Below, in pieces: positions 1-7,409 of a DNA stretch of 14,115 bases (position 1 is its first letter; each line of letters begins with the position of its first letter). The notes beneath the pieces were generated by a model. The model did not search any database. It saw nothing but the letters and a program-made list of their open reading frames with translations, and had not been told where the DNA came from. The translations under genes and the position numbers were made by a program. The stretch is from Candidatus Atribacter alterifermentans (GTDB lineage: Bacteria > Atribacterota > Atribacteria > Atribacterales > Atribacteraceae): assembly GCA_012517635.1 (NCBI GenBank), contig JAAYUP010000282.1, positions 1 to 14,115 on the forward strand, written 5' to 3'.

Positions 1-1194
1 ATGAATAAAATTGTTTTTATCAGTACCGGTCCGGGCGATCCTCAATATCTACTTCCCATAGCTCATCAGGTCATTGCTCAATCCCAGGTTTTAATCGGAC
101 GACCTGACTTACTCGATTTATGGGAACATCAAAATAAAGTTAAATTAACCGTCAATATGGACAATTTGTTCCATCAATTAATCGAATTTCAAAAAAAATA
201 TGAATTGACTGCAGTTTTGATATCCGGTGACGCAACACTTTTTAGCTTATTGAATACTTTTCACTTTCCACTCAATATCGAAGTTATCCCGGGAATCAGT
301 AGTTTTCAGTATTTTTGCAGTCGTTTAAAAATAAACTGGAATACTCTCAAAATTATCAATTTGCATGGAAACAAAAAACTCTCACCATTCATTCTCGCTT
401 TGGAACAAGGGTATGAAATGATGGTCTTTACCGGTGGTTTTCATTCAGCAACCGATCTTCTAAAAATTGCCGCTTTGGTTACTCCCAACCGGATGGGAAC
501 GTTGGGTGTCAACCTGTCTCTTCCTGGGGAATTCATCCAATCGGGTACGGTTCAAGAACTCTGCAGTACTCACCTTTCCAAAAGCGATCTTGCCCTCATT
601 TACCTTTCCCCTGGAGAGAAAAAAGGTATCGGTTTTTTTGAGGACGAGGATTATATTCGCACCAATATCTCTTTTTCAAAAAAAGAGACCCGAATGATGG
701 TTTGTTCATTACTGGAGCTCTCTCCAGCCATGACTGTACTGGAGATAGGTGGCGGTTCAGGCGGCATTACCATTGATATTGCTCGACGGATATTCGAAGG
801 TATTTTATTTTCTCTGGAAAAAAATCAAGATGCCTGTCAGCTCATCCAGCAAAACTGTAAGCGTTTTCAGATCGATAATGTTCAATGCATCCATGGTACA
901 GCACCGAACGACATTCCCCAAAAACTCTTCGATCGCATTTTTATTGGAGGAAGTGGGGGGTCTCTTCCCTCGATTATCGATAATAGTTCTAAATTATTAA
1001 AAAAAGGAGGAATCTTGGTTATGACTGCTCTATCTCTTTTACATGTGACTGAGGGGATAAATAGAATAAAAAATAATCCTTTTCAGCCTTTATCGGTTTT
1101 TCAGCAAAGCATATCCCGGATTGATCCCAATGATAAAAACTTGATGATGAAATCTCTCAATCCCATTTTTTTTATCAAGGCAGTTAAATCATGA
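1..1194 (+). CDS. cbiET: CbiE-CbiT fusion: cobalt-precorrin C5,C15-methyltransferase/decarboxylase
   Basis: Bifunctional corrin-ring enzyme of the anaerobic cobalamin pathway. The CbiE half methylates C5; the CbiT half methylates C15 and removes the C12 acetate carboxyl group. The N-terminal part (about residues 1-205) is a tetrapyrrole methylase fold, with the SAM-loop signature GPGDP at residues 10-14 and the VIPGISSFQ segment typical of CbiE. The C-terminal part (about 215-397) is a Rossmann SAM methyltransferase with motif I VLEIGGGSGG at 246-255. The 397-aa length matches CobL-type fusions. ATG at base 1 lies directly before a normal CbiE N-terminus, so the gene is probably complete, but its ribosome binding site lies outside the window. 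The end overlaps cbiF by 4 nt (ATGA), which implies translational coupling. Family assignment is strong; the fusion is read directly from one uninterrupted frame. Confidence 0.93.
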   Translation: MNKIVFISTGPGDPQYLLPIAHQVIAQSQVLIGRPDLLDLWEHQNKVKLTVNMDNLFHQLIEFQKKYELTAVLISGDATLFSLLNTFHFPLNIEVIPGISSFQYFCSRLKINWNTLKIINLHGNKKLSPFILALEQGYEMMVFTGGFHSATDLLKIAALVTPNRMGTLGVNLSLPGEFIQSGTVQELCSTHLSKSDLALIYLSPGEKKGIGFFEDEDYIRTNISFSKKETRMMVCSLLELSPAMTVLEIGGGSGGITIDIARRIFEGILFSLEKNQDACQLIQQNCKRFQIDNVQCIHGTAPNDIPQKLFDRIFIGGSGGSLPSIIDNSSKLLKKGGILVMTALSLLHVTEGINRIKNNPFQPLSVFQQSISRIDPNDKNLMMKSLNPIFFIKAVKS

Positions 1195-1952
1195 CCCCGG
1201 TCTATTTTGTCGGAGCAGGACCAGGAGATCCTGAACTCATAACCCTAAAAGGGAAAAAGCTTTTAGAAAAAGCCGATTGTGTTATCTATGCCGGGTCTTT
1301 GGTGAACCAAGACATTCTAAAAGTCTGTTCTCCTCAGGTGCAATTGGTTGACAGCTCTACTCATACACTCGAAGAAATCATCGATTATATGGTCCAAGAA
1401 GTCTCTCAAAATCACCTTGTTATTCGACTTCATTCGGGAGACCCTTCTCTATATGGAGCAATCCAGGAACAAATGAATGAATTAGATAACTACGGCATCA
1501 ACTATCAAGTTATACCCGGTGTGTCTTCTGTCGGTGCAGTGGCTTCCAGGATTAAAAAGGAATACACTCTTCCCCATGGGACTCAAACTCTGATCATTAC
1601 TCGAATGGACGGGCAAACTCCTGTACCAGAAAGCGAACAGCTTTCAACCCTGGCAGCTCATCGAACCTCGATGGTCATCCTCCTCAGCATTGGTTTTATC
1701 GATCAGGTGGTTAAAGAATTATTAAAAATTTATCCATTGGAGACCCCAATAATCTGTGCCTATCGGGTAACTTGGCCGGATGAACGTATTATTCAGAGTA
1801 CCTTGGAAAAAATTTCTCAAGCAGTGAAAGAGGCTGGGATCCACCGCTCTGCAACGCTCCTGATTGGACCTTTTTTAAATCATTCGGAGCACTATCGATC
1901 ATATCTTTATGGAGATTGGATAAATGAAAACCGTCATCTTCCCTTTTCATAA
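1191..1952 (+). CDS. cbiF: CbiF: cobalt-precorrin-4 C11-methyltransferase
   Basis: SAM-dependent methyltransferase that adds the C11 methyl group to the corrin ring in the cytoplasm. The 253-aa protein is a single tetrapyrrole methylase domain. It opens with VYFVGAGPGDPELITLKG (SAM-loop GPGDP at residues 10-14). It carries the IYAGSLV segment that marks CbiF/CobM among its paralogues, the LHSGDPSLYGA motif and a PGVSSVGA turn. The length is usual for the family. The ATG overlaps the stop of cbiET in an ATGA tetranucleotide, so no separate ribosome binding site is needed. The 3' end overlaps the next gene by 29 nt. The position between cbiET and cbiGH, enzymes acting nearby in the same pathway, supports the call. 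CobM (aerobic pathway) is the only close alternative, and the neighbouring cbiG and cbiK argue for the anaerobic version. Confidence 0.93.
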   Translation: MTPVYFVGAGPGDPELITLKGKKLLEKADCVIYAGSLVNQDILKVCSPQVQLVDSSTHTLEEIIDYMVQEVSQNHLVIRLHSGDPSLYGAIQEQMNELDNYGINYQVIPGVSSVGAVASRIKKEYTLPHGTQTLIITRMDGQTPVPESEQLSTLAAHRTSMVILLSIGFIDQVVKELLKIYPLETPIICAYRVTWPDERIIQSTLEKISQAVKEAGIHRSATLLIGPFLNHSEHYRSYLYGDWINENRHLPFS

Positions 1953-3624
1953 ACACTATGCCCTCTTTGCAAAAAATATTGCCGATTTGGATTTTTTGCA
2001 ACCAGCGCAATTCGTCGAAGGTTGGAAAAATTCCCAAAAAAACCTTCAGGAAAAATGGGAAACTGATGTCGTCTTTATTTTTATAGGAAGTCTTGGAATT
2101 ACTACTCGATTGACCGCGCCCTTTCTCAAAAACAAACGGACCGATCCGGGAATCATCGTCATTGATGGAGCTACCAAGTTCTGTATCGTGGTGAACGGAG
2201 GCCATTCCCGTTCCATGAATACCTTCTGTCGTTTAATTGCTGAACAGCTTCAACTTATACCGGTGATCACGACTGGAACCGATGCCTGCGGTTATCTCAG
2301 TCCAGAAGAGATCGCTGAGCGATTAGATTGCCAAATTGAAGATCCTCATTATCTTCTAAAAACCATTCAAAGTCGTCTGATAGAGGGCGAAATTATTCCC
2401 TTTTATTATGATGAACCCTTTTCACCACCTTATTTCCCCGGTTACCAAATTCAATCATCTCACGACCAATTTCCCCAAGAACCCTTTTTATATCTCACCG
2501 ACCGGATTTCTTCTTGCCCAAAAGCGATTTTTGTACGACCTCGCTCTTTAGTAATCGGAACTGGATTTCGAAAACAGTTTTCCCTTGAAAAATTTGAAGA
2601 GTTTTGTCATGATTTTGTTGAAAAAAATAAATATTCCCACCTTTCGGTAGCTGAGGTCCTCACTCTTGACCGAAAAGTTCCTTCTCTTCTCCCCTTGGTT
2701 CAAAGTAAGTCAATCAAAATTACCGGATATTCAACAGATCAACTAAAGAATGTTTCCGGGGAATTTCATTCTCCTTGTGCCCAAAAATACTTAAAAATTC
2801 CCGGTTTATCTGAACCGTCTTTGATTATTCGTGGTGCTGAGATTTTAGTTGGAAAAACCGTCTATCCCGATATGACCTTTGCCTTGGGACAACTCCCCTG
2901 GAATCCTCAGGGAAGTTTAATGTTTGTTGGAATCGGACCCGGTCAGTCCAACCTGATGACTATCCAAGCCATACAAGCTCTTGAAGAAAGTGACCTGATC
3001 ATTGGGTATGAGACCTATCTAAAAATGGTGCCTTTTCGTTATCAAAACCGCATTCTATCGATTTATACCCAGATGGGCGAAGAAATCCAGCGGGTAAAAA
3101 AAGCAATTGAATTGGTTAAAAAAGGGAATCGGGTAGCGGTAATCAGCAGTGGTGATTCAGGGGTGTTTGGAATGACAGCTCCGGGGGTAGAACTGGCAAT
3201 CCAAGAAAACATTCCATGGCGTATCGTTCCCGGAATTACTGCAGCCTTGTGGGGAGCTTCTCTGATTGGGTATCCGTTGGTTAATGGTTTTTGTGTTATC
3301 AGTCTGAGTGATTACTTAATTGGCTGGGATAGTATTACCACCAATCTTCAACTCCTTGCTCAAACTGAGCTTCCAATCGTAGTCTATAACTTAGTTAAAA
3401 AGGATCGATCTCAAAAAATTGAAGAGCTGGTTGATATCGTTCAACAAAATCGCGGATTAGAAACCTTAGTTGCAATTATTAAAAAAGACGGTTCCAAAAA
3501 ACTTGTCCAATTGCAGGAATTGATTCATTACGATCTTGATATGAATACCCTCCTCATTATTGGAGGGTTAAGAAACAAACGCCTTGGAGAATATCTCATT
3601 ACTGATAGGGGGTATACTCTTTGA
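1924..3624 (+). CDS. cbiGH: CbiG-CbiH fusion: cobalt-precorrin-5A hydrolase / C17-methyltransferase
   Basis: Fusion of two consecutive ring-contraction enzymes. CbiG opens the delta-lactone of cobalt-precorrin-5A with loss of acetaldehyde; CbiH methylates C17. The CbiG part (about residues 1-325) has the N-terminal segment with FIGSLGITTRLTAPFLKNKR and VITTGTDACG, then the C-terminal CbiG domain starting near VIGTGFRK and ending near MTFALGQL. The CbiH part (about 331-566) starts at SLMFVGIGPGQSN (GPG at 338-340) and carries SSGDSGVFGM and FCVISLSDYL, both CbiH-like. Compared with the LSGHxGGAN pattern I recall for CbiG, the equivalent segment here reads VNGGHSRSMN, a noticeable divergence. 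The ATG lies 29 nt inside cbiF, with GGAGA about 8-12 nt before it. The 566-aa length fits a two-domain fusion. The function of each half is inferred from family motifs. Confidence 0.9.
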   Translation: MKTVIFPFHKHYALFAKNIADLDFLQPAQFVEGWKNSQKNLQEKWETDVVFIFIGSLGITTRLTAPFLKNKRTDPGIIVIDGATKFCIVVNGGHSRSMNTFCRLIAEQLQLIPVITTGTDACGYLSPEEIAERLDCQIEDPHYLLKTIQSRLIEGEIIPFYYDEPFSPPYFPGYQIQSSHDQFPQEPFLYLTDRISSCPKAIFVRPRSLVIGTGFRKQFSLEKFEEFCHDFVEKNKYSHLSVAEVLTLDRKVPSLLPLVQSKSIKITGYSTDQLKNVSGEFHSPCAQKYLKIPGLSEPSLIIRGAEILVGKTVYPDMTFALGQLPWNPQGSLMFVGIGPGQSNLMTIQAIQALEESDLIIGYETYLKMVPFRYQNRILSIYTQMGEEIQRVKKAIELVKKGNRVAVISSGDSGVFGMTAPGVELAIQENIPWRIVPGITAALWGASLIGYPLVNGFCVISLSDYLIGWDSITTNLQLLAQTELPIVVYNLVKKDRSQKIEELVDIVQQNRGLETLVAIIKKDGSKKLVQLQELIHYDLDMNTLLIIGGLRNKRLGEYLITDRGYTL

Positions 3625-4319
3625 AACTGTCTGTGGTTGGTCTCGGTCCTGGAGATCCTGAACTGGTTACCGTGAAAGCAAAGAAGGTTATTGAAAGCAG
3701 CCGATTGATTTTTGTCCCTTCGATGAAAAGTGATTTATCCAGTCGAGCATATCATACTGCTCTTCCCTACATCTCAAAAAGTGCCTCCGTTGTGCCGTTG
3801 TATTTTCCGTATTTCTCCAATCCTCGATTTTCGGAAATCATTCAATCGAATGTTGATTCGATGATGACCAAATTAAAACTTTACGATCAAGCGGTTTTTC
3901 TCATTATTGGTGATCCTTTTTTATATTCTAGTTATTTTCAGCTTCATCAACTTCTGCAAGAACAATATCCTGAAATTAACATCGATATTATTCCTGGTTT
4001 AAGTGCTTATCAATTAGCTCTATCTCGGCTTCAGATTCCAGCAGCAGGAAACAACCAAACTTTATCAGTTATTACCGGTGATGTAAACCATGAAAAGATA
4101 TCTTCGGTTTTAGGTTTAAGTGATACTGTGGTTATCTATAAAATCAATCAAATAGCAAACTTCGCTCAATTTGAATCGCAAACCCGAGAGTTTTCAGTTC
4201 GAAAGATCTGTTGCGAAATAGGAACCGATCAAGAAACGATTCGGGATTTAAATCATAAAACCGCATTCGATCATTATGAATATTTCTCAAGTATCATTTT
4301 AAAGAAAGCTAAACTATAA
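3621..4319 (+). CDS. cbiL: CbiL: cobalt-factor II C20-methyltransferase
   Basis: SAM-dependent methyltransferase that adds the C20 methyl group to cobalt-factor II/cobalt-sirohydrochlorin, the first methylation after cobalt insertion by CbiK. The 232-aa protein begins LSVVGLGPGDPELVTVKAKK, the CbiL/CobI opening with GPGDP at residues 9-13. It continues with RLIFVPSMKS, LIIGDPFLYSSY and IIPGLSAYQ, which fit CbiL better than CbiF or CbiH. The start is TTG, chosen because it overlaps the stop of cbiGH in a TTGA tetranucleotide, leaves a complete family N-terminus, and has a purine-rich TAGGGGG about 8 nt upstream. It is the last gene of the overlapping methylase cluster; 344 nt without a gene follow, containing the B12 riboswitch. 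Length is normal. Confidence in the family is high. Confidence 0.91.
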   Translation: MKLSVVGLGPGDPELVTVKAKKVIESSRLIFVPSMKSDLSSRAYHTALPYISKSASVVPLYFPYFSNPRFSEIIQSNVDSMMTKLKLYDQAVFLIIGDPFLYSSYFQLHQLLQEQYPEINIDIIPGLSAYQLALSRLQIPAAGNNQTLSVITGDVNHEKISSVLGLSDTVVIYKINQIANFAQFESQTREFSVRKICCEIGTDQETIRDLNHKTAFDHYEYFSSIILKKAKL

Positions 4320-4333
4320 AATTTTTCAATAAG

Positions 4334-4361
4334 AGTTCATTTTCCCTTGCAAAATTGAACT
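4334..4361 (+). terminator. weak stem-loop after cbiL
   Basis: Six-base arms AGTTCA (4334-4339) and TGAACT (4356-4361) continue, past one bulged T, into TTTT/AAAA with a 7-nt loop. The stem is AU-rich and is followed by ATTTAAATT rather than a clean T run. It could be a weak transcription end for the cbi methylase operon or simply a symmetric AT-rich patch. If it is not a terminator, the riboswitch would also sit inside a longer transcript. Confidence 0.25.
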
Positions 4362-4375
4362 ATTTAAATTAAGAT
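4348..4375 (+). promoter_or_regulatory. possible sigma70-type promoter for the riboswitch unit
   Basis: TTGCAA (4348-4353) and TAAGAT (4370-4375) are separated by 16 nt, each matching the -35/-10 consensus at 4 of 6 positions. This would start RNA near 4382, just before the aptamer. The match is moderate and the region is AT-rich, so it is a candidate only. Confidence 0.25.
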
Positions 4376-4395
4376 TCATACCAATAGACAATTGA

Positions 4396-4550
4396 ATAGC
4401 AATCTTCCACGGGAAATTGGGAAACCGGTGAAAATCCGGTGCGGTCCCGCCACTGTGAGAAGGAACGAAAGGTTCAAAAAACCACTGGCGAATTAAGCTG
4501 GGAAGGAAAACCGAGTAGGATACGCCTTCAAGTCAGGATACCAACCCGAG
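4396..4550 (+). promoter_or_regulatory. cobalamin (B12) riboswitch aptamer
   Basis: The conserved cobalamin aptamer core is visible in order. GGGAAACCGGTGAAAATCC starts near 4419, followed by GGTGCGGTCCCGCCACTGTG (4438-4457), CCACTGGCG (4482-4490), GCTGGGAAGG (4497-4506), GTAGGATACGCC (4515-4526) and the B12 box AAGTCAGGATACC (4530-4542). A small hairpin GAAC-GAAAG-GTTC (4463-4475) fills the variable region. An upstream TTCC/GGAA hairpin (4405-4415) may be P2; I could not define P1 with certainty. Binding of adenosylcobalamin or a related cobalamin is established for this RNA family. It lies upstream of cbiK and the BtuCDF-type genes, so repression of chelation and uptake by B12 is the expected effect. 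Confidence 0.95.
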
Positions 4551-4565
4551 GAATCAGGGAAATGT

Positions 4566-4602
4566 CGGCTTTTGCGAGAGACAAAAGGCGATTTATTTTT
4601 TT
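4566..4602 (+). terminator. expression-platform terminator hairpin of the B12 riboswitch
   Basis: CGGCTTTTG (4566-4574) pairs with CAAAAGGCG (4582-4590) with one mismatch around a 7-nt loop. It is followed by TTTATTTTTTT (4592-4602), the pattern of an intrinsic terminator. Outer segments ACCCGAGG-AATCAG (4544-4557) and the region 4604-4618 ending CCCCGGGT are also complementary (about 13 pairs, two mismatches). That gives a longer alternative fold enclosing the terminator and touching the end of the aptamer. A clean SD, AGGGAGGT (4649-4656), lies 7 nt before the cbiK ATG and has no obvious sequestering partner, so control by transcription termination is favoured. Confidence 0.65.
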
Positions 4603-4663
4603 GCTTGATCCCCCGGGTGAAAAAAGAACCAATATGATTTAATCCATAAGGGAGGTCATAGCA

Positions 4664-5560
4664 ATGAGTAGGAAAAACACCATATTTTTTCTTTTTTTAC
4701 TGGTGGTATTGGTTTTAACCAGTTTTCAAGTTTATGCTGCCGAGCAGCAAGAAAAATCAGCAATACTCATCGCTGCTTTTGGAACGTCTTACCATGAAGC
4801 TGCTGTTTCCATTGAAAATGTGGTAAAAGCAGCTCAACAAGCATTTCCCGAACATACTGTCGTGTTAAGTTATGGTTCACGAATTATCCGAAACATTCTA
4901 AAAGAACGGGATGGCGTGATTATCGACAGTCCCATTTCAGCATTGGCAAAATTAGCCGATGAAGGATATACGTCAGTAATCGTTCAACCTCTGCAGATCA
5001 TGTCGGGGAGTGAATTCCACGAGATTCTTTCTATCACCAAGGCTTTTGGAACCATGAACGATCCTCACTTTCAACCTATTTTTTCTCGAATTGAAATCGG
5101 TGATCCCTTGCTGACCAGTGAAGTTGATTATGAAAAGGTTGTAGTTGCTTTGGAAAACGATATGAAACAGTGCGCTTCCAGAGCTGGGGAGGTGTTGGTT
5201 TTAGTCGGTCATGGAACCGAGCATCCCGCCAACAGCTGTTATTCTCAGCTCCAAAATATGCTTCAAAAACACTATGGACCCAAGGTACTAGTTGGGACCA
5301 TTGAAGGGTATCCCACCATCGAAGACGTTCTTGCCCAGTTACAGTCCATGAATGCTCAACGAGTTACTCTGAAAACCTTTATGTTGGTTGCCGGAGACCA
5401 TGCTCGCAATGATATTGCTGGAGATGAAGCCGATTCCTGGAAGACGGTACTTAAAAAAGCAGGCTATGAGGTTCAAACCACCCTGAATGGTTTAGGAGAA
5501 AACGATCAAATGGTTCAACTCTGGATTGATCATATCAAAAACCTCCTTCCTAAGAAATGA
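4664..5560 (+). CDS. cbiK: CbiK: sirohydrochlorin cobaltochelatase with signal peptide (periplasmic type)
   Basis: Class II chelatase that inserts Co2+ into sirohydrochlorin, the committed step of the anaerobic B12 route. The 298-aa protein starts with a Sec signal peptide: MSRKN, a hydrophobic stretch at residues 7-18, and cleavage near VYA-AEQ at 25-26. The mature part begins with ILIAAFGTSYHEAA, the CbiK family opening. It carries the two metal-site histidines in LVGHGTEHP (His183) and AGDHARND (His246). Their 63-residue spacing is close to that of the characterised catalytic pair in Salmonella CbiK (His145/His207). Exported CbiK is known from Desulfovibrio (CbiKP). Being the first gene after the B12 riboswitch and before BtuCDF-type genes ties it to corrinoid or metal supply. 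Its substrate in the periplasm is unclear, and a role in metal or haem handling is an alternative. Confidence 0.9.
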   Translation: MSRKNTIFFLFLLVVLVLTSFQVYAAEQQEKSAILIAAFGTSYHEAAVSIENVVKAAQQAFPEHTVVLSYGSRIIRNILKERDGVIIDSPISALAKLADEGYTSVIVQPLQIMSGSEFHEILSITKAFGTMNDPHFQPIFSRIEIGDPLLTSEVDYEKVVVALENDMKQCASRAGEVLVLVGHGTEHPANSCYSQLQNMLQKHYGPKVLVGTIEGYPTIEDVLAQLQSMNAQRVTLKTFMLVAGDHARNDIAGDEADSWKTVLKKAGYEVQTTLNGLGENDQMVQLWIDHIKNLLPKK

Positions 5561-6612
5561 TGACTCATTGTGGTTTCACCCGAGAACGGTCAGTAATAGC
5601 TGACCGTTCTCGGGTCTTCTTTGAAAGAAAAAAAAGAGCGGGTATCCTCACCTTCATTCTTCTTAGTGGGTTAGTGATATTGTTTTTCTTCTTTTGTGGT
5701 TCTGGATTTATTCATATTCCTTTTCTCGATGTTCTCGCTATTCTGTTTAGTCACACCATTGAAAATCAACTATGGCAGGATGTGGTTTTTAATATTCGTC
5801 TTCCCCGTATTTTGGGAAGCATGTTGATTGGTGGCATTCTCGCTGGATGTGGAACGTTATTTCAAGCGGTCCTGCTCAATCCTTTGGCCAGCCCCTTTAC
5901 CCTGGGGATTTCTTCTGGTGCGGCCTTCGGAGGCGCTTTGGCTCTTTATTTAGGTTTTCAAAACCCGGTATTTTTAGCATTTTTTTGGGGATTGATTTCG
6001 TTAGTGATTGTTATTCTTTTGGGTGGGACCAGAAAAACCCTGCATCCAACTCGGCTTATCTTATCAGGGGTCATTGTCAGCTCAATATTTTCAGCTGGTA
6101 TTAGCTTTTTAAAGTATCTTTTTAAGGAAGAAGTGAGCAGTATCCTTTTTTGGATCATGGGAAGTTTGGTCGGATTAACCTGGCAAAATATCACCCTCCT
6201 ATTGCCTTTTAGCGTTATCCTTTTTATCGTGCTGGGTTTGGTTAGTGATTCTCTGAATATCCTCTGTCTTGGTGACGACCAAGCTCTTCAGTTAGGTTTA
6301 AACCCAGTTTTTATTCGGTTATTTACATTGATTATTTCTTCTTTTGCCATTGCTGCTGCGGTATCAATTGGTGGAGTGATCGGATTTGTCGGTCTAATCG
6401 TTCCTCATTTATTCCGAATTGTAATAGGACCCGATCATCGTTTACTCCTTCCAATTTCCATCATCGGAGGAGCCCTTTTGCTCTTAGTTGCCGATAATAT
6501 TGTCCGGGCGTTTTTTCAACTCGAGATACCGGTTGGAGTGATTACAACTCTATTGGGAGGCCCATTTTTTTGCTTTCTCCTGGTAAAATCGGAAGGACAA
6601 AAATATCAATGA
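5557..6612 (+). CDS. btuC: BtuC-type (FecCD family) ABC transporter permease
   Basis: Inner-membrane permease of a type II ABC importer for vitamin B12, haem or iron-siderophore-type substrates. The FecCD signature is plain: LPRILGSMLIGGILAGCGTLFQ, split here as LPRILG near residue 85 and then the NPLASPFTLGISSGAAFGG segment, with later GFVGLIVPHLFRI and many hydrophobic helices. The 351-aa length is slightly above the usual 320-340 because of about 27 polar N-terminal residues. ATG 5557 overlaps the cbiK stop (ATGA), and a second in-frame ATG follows at 5560. There is no good SD. The next in-frame GTG/TTG codons fall inside the first membrane helix, so an upstream start is needed even though the leader codons are occupied by a perfect hairpin. 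The riboswitch and CbiK context suggests a corrinoid or cobalt-chelate substrate; this is inference. Confidence 0.85.
   Translation: MMTHCGFTRERSVIADRSRVFFERKKRAGILTFILLSGLVILFFFFCGSGFIHIPFLDVLAILFSHTIENQLWQDVVFNIRLPRILGSMLIGGILAGCGTLFQAVLLNPLASPFTLGISSGAAFGGALALYLGFQNPVFLAFFWGLISLVIVILLGGTRKTLHPTRLILSGVIVSSIFSAGISFLKYLFKEEVSSILFWIMGSLVGLTWQNITLLLPFSVILFIVLGLVSDSLNILCLGDDQALQLGLNPVFIRLFTLIISSFAIAAAVSIGGVIGFVGLIVPHLFRIVIGPDHRLLLPISIIGGALLLLVADNIVRAFFQLEIPVGVITTLLGGPFFCFLLVKSEGQKYQ
5578..5622 (+). repeat. perfect 16-bp inverted repeat inside the 5' end of the permease gene
   Basis: ACCCGAGAACGGTCAG (5578-5593) and its exact complement (5600-5615) flank a TAATAG loop, followed by the pyrimidine run TCTTCTTT. 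It starts 18 nt after the cbiK stop and has the form of an intrinsic terminator or mRNA-processing hairpin. However, it lies within codons 8-20 of the only plausible reading of the permease gene. It may attenuate expression of the transporter relative to cbiK. Confidence 0.75.
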
Positions 6613-7409
6613 GTTATATCGTAGAGAACCTCAGTTTTCACTATTTACCTCAAAAACCAATTATTAAAAACCTTTATCTTAAGTTAGAAAGAGGCTGTTC
6701 TTACGTCCTTTTAGGAACAAATGGAAGTGGAAAAACCACCTTGCTTCGAATTTTAAATGGTTTACTTAAACCGGTCTCTGGTTCAATTCGACTCAATAGC
6801 TATGATCTTCATTCTTATAAACGATCGAAAATTGCCCAACTCATTTCCTTCGTACCACAAAATTATGCAGTACACTTCCCCTTTACTGTTTACGAAACAG
6901 TTCTTATGGGGCGTTATCCCTATAAAGCAAACTTTTTCGATTATTCTCAAAAAGACCATCAAATCACTCTATCAATATTAGAAAAAACTGGTTTAAGTGA
7001 ATTAGCCTCCAAAAAAATAACTGAAATTAGTGGTGGAGAAAAACAACGAGTCGCTCTGGCCCGTTCACTTTGTCAGCAAACACCAATTCTGCTTCTCGAC
7101 GAACCTTTTTCGAACTTAGATATTCATTATTCATTATTTTTTATTCAATTACTCAAAGACTTTGTTCGGAAAGGATCTCTGGTGGTTACTTCGGTTCACG
7201 ATCTTTTTATGGCTCCCTTATTGGCTGATAGAGTTCTCTTCTTTGAACCCCAGGGAATATCACTCTATACCGAAAAAGAAAAAGCCTTTCAACCAGAAAT
7301 ATTAAAAAGAGTCTTTAAGGTAAATATTCATTTTTCACAATTCAGTGATGATGAAAAGGGTTGTTATTATCTAATCAATACGATAGCGAATAACGAATCA
7401 TCATTCTGA
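6609..7409 (+). CDS. btuD: BtuD-type ABC transporter ATPase
   Basis: Cytoplasmic ATPase partner of the BtuC-type permease. Numbered from ATG 6609 (266 aa), it shows Walker A GTNGSGKTT at 36-44, a Q-loop glutamine at 84 (FVPQN), the signature ISGGEKQR at 140-147 (Ile in place of the usual Leu), Walker B ILLLDE at 160-165, a D-loop SNLD at 168-171 and the switch His197 (SVHD). All catalytic elements are present, so it should be active. I prefer 6609 over the in-frame ATG at 6570. It overlaps the permease stop as ATGA, has GGAAGGA about 10 nt upstream, and starts at the normal family position (MSYIVENLSFHY). The stop codon lies inside a perfect inverted repeat leading to the binding-protein gene. 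FhuC/FecE-type specificity cannot be excluded by sequence alone. Confidence 0.87.
   Translation: MSYIVENLSFHYLPQKPIIKNLYLKLERGCSYVLLGTNGSGKTTLLRILNGLLKPVSGSIRLNSYDLHSYKRSKIAQLISFVPQNYAVHFPFTVYETVLMGRYPYKANFFDYSQKDHQITLSILEKTGLSELASKKITEISGGEKQRVALARSLCQQTPILLLDEPFSNLDIHYSLFFIQLLKDFVRKGSLVVTSVHDLFMAPLLADRVLFFEPQGISLYTEKEKAFQPEILKRVFKVNIHFSQFSDDEKGCYYLINTIANNESSF

Noticed and set aside
1789..2205. 138-codon minus-strand open frame
   Set aside because: Antisense to the cbiF/cbiG overlap, with no recognisable domain; the plus-strand frames have clear family motifs.
4439..4642. 67-codon plus-strand open frame
   Set aside because: It lies entirely within the B12 aptamer and expression platform, and its sequence is explained by the conserved RNA.
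6570..6608. Earlier ATG for the BtuD-type ATPase
   Set aside because: It would add 13 non-family residues inside the permease frame; ATG 6609 has the ATGA overlap, a GGAAGGA site and the normal N-terminus.
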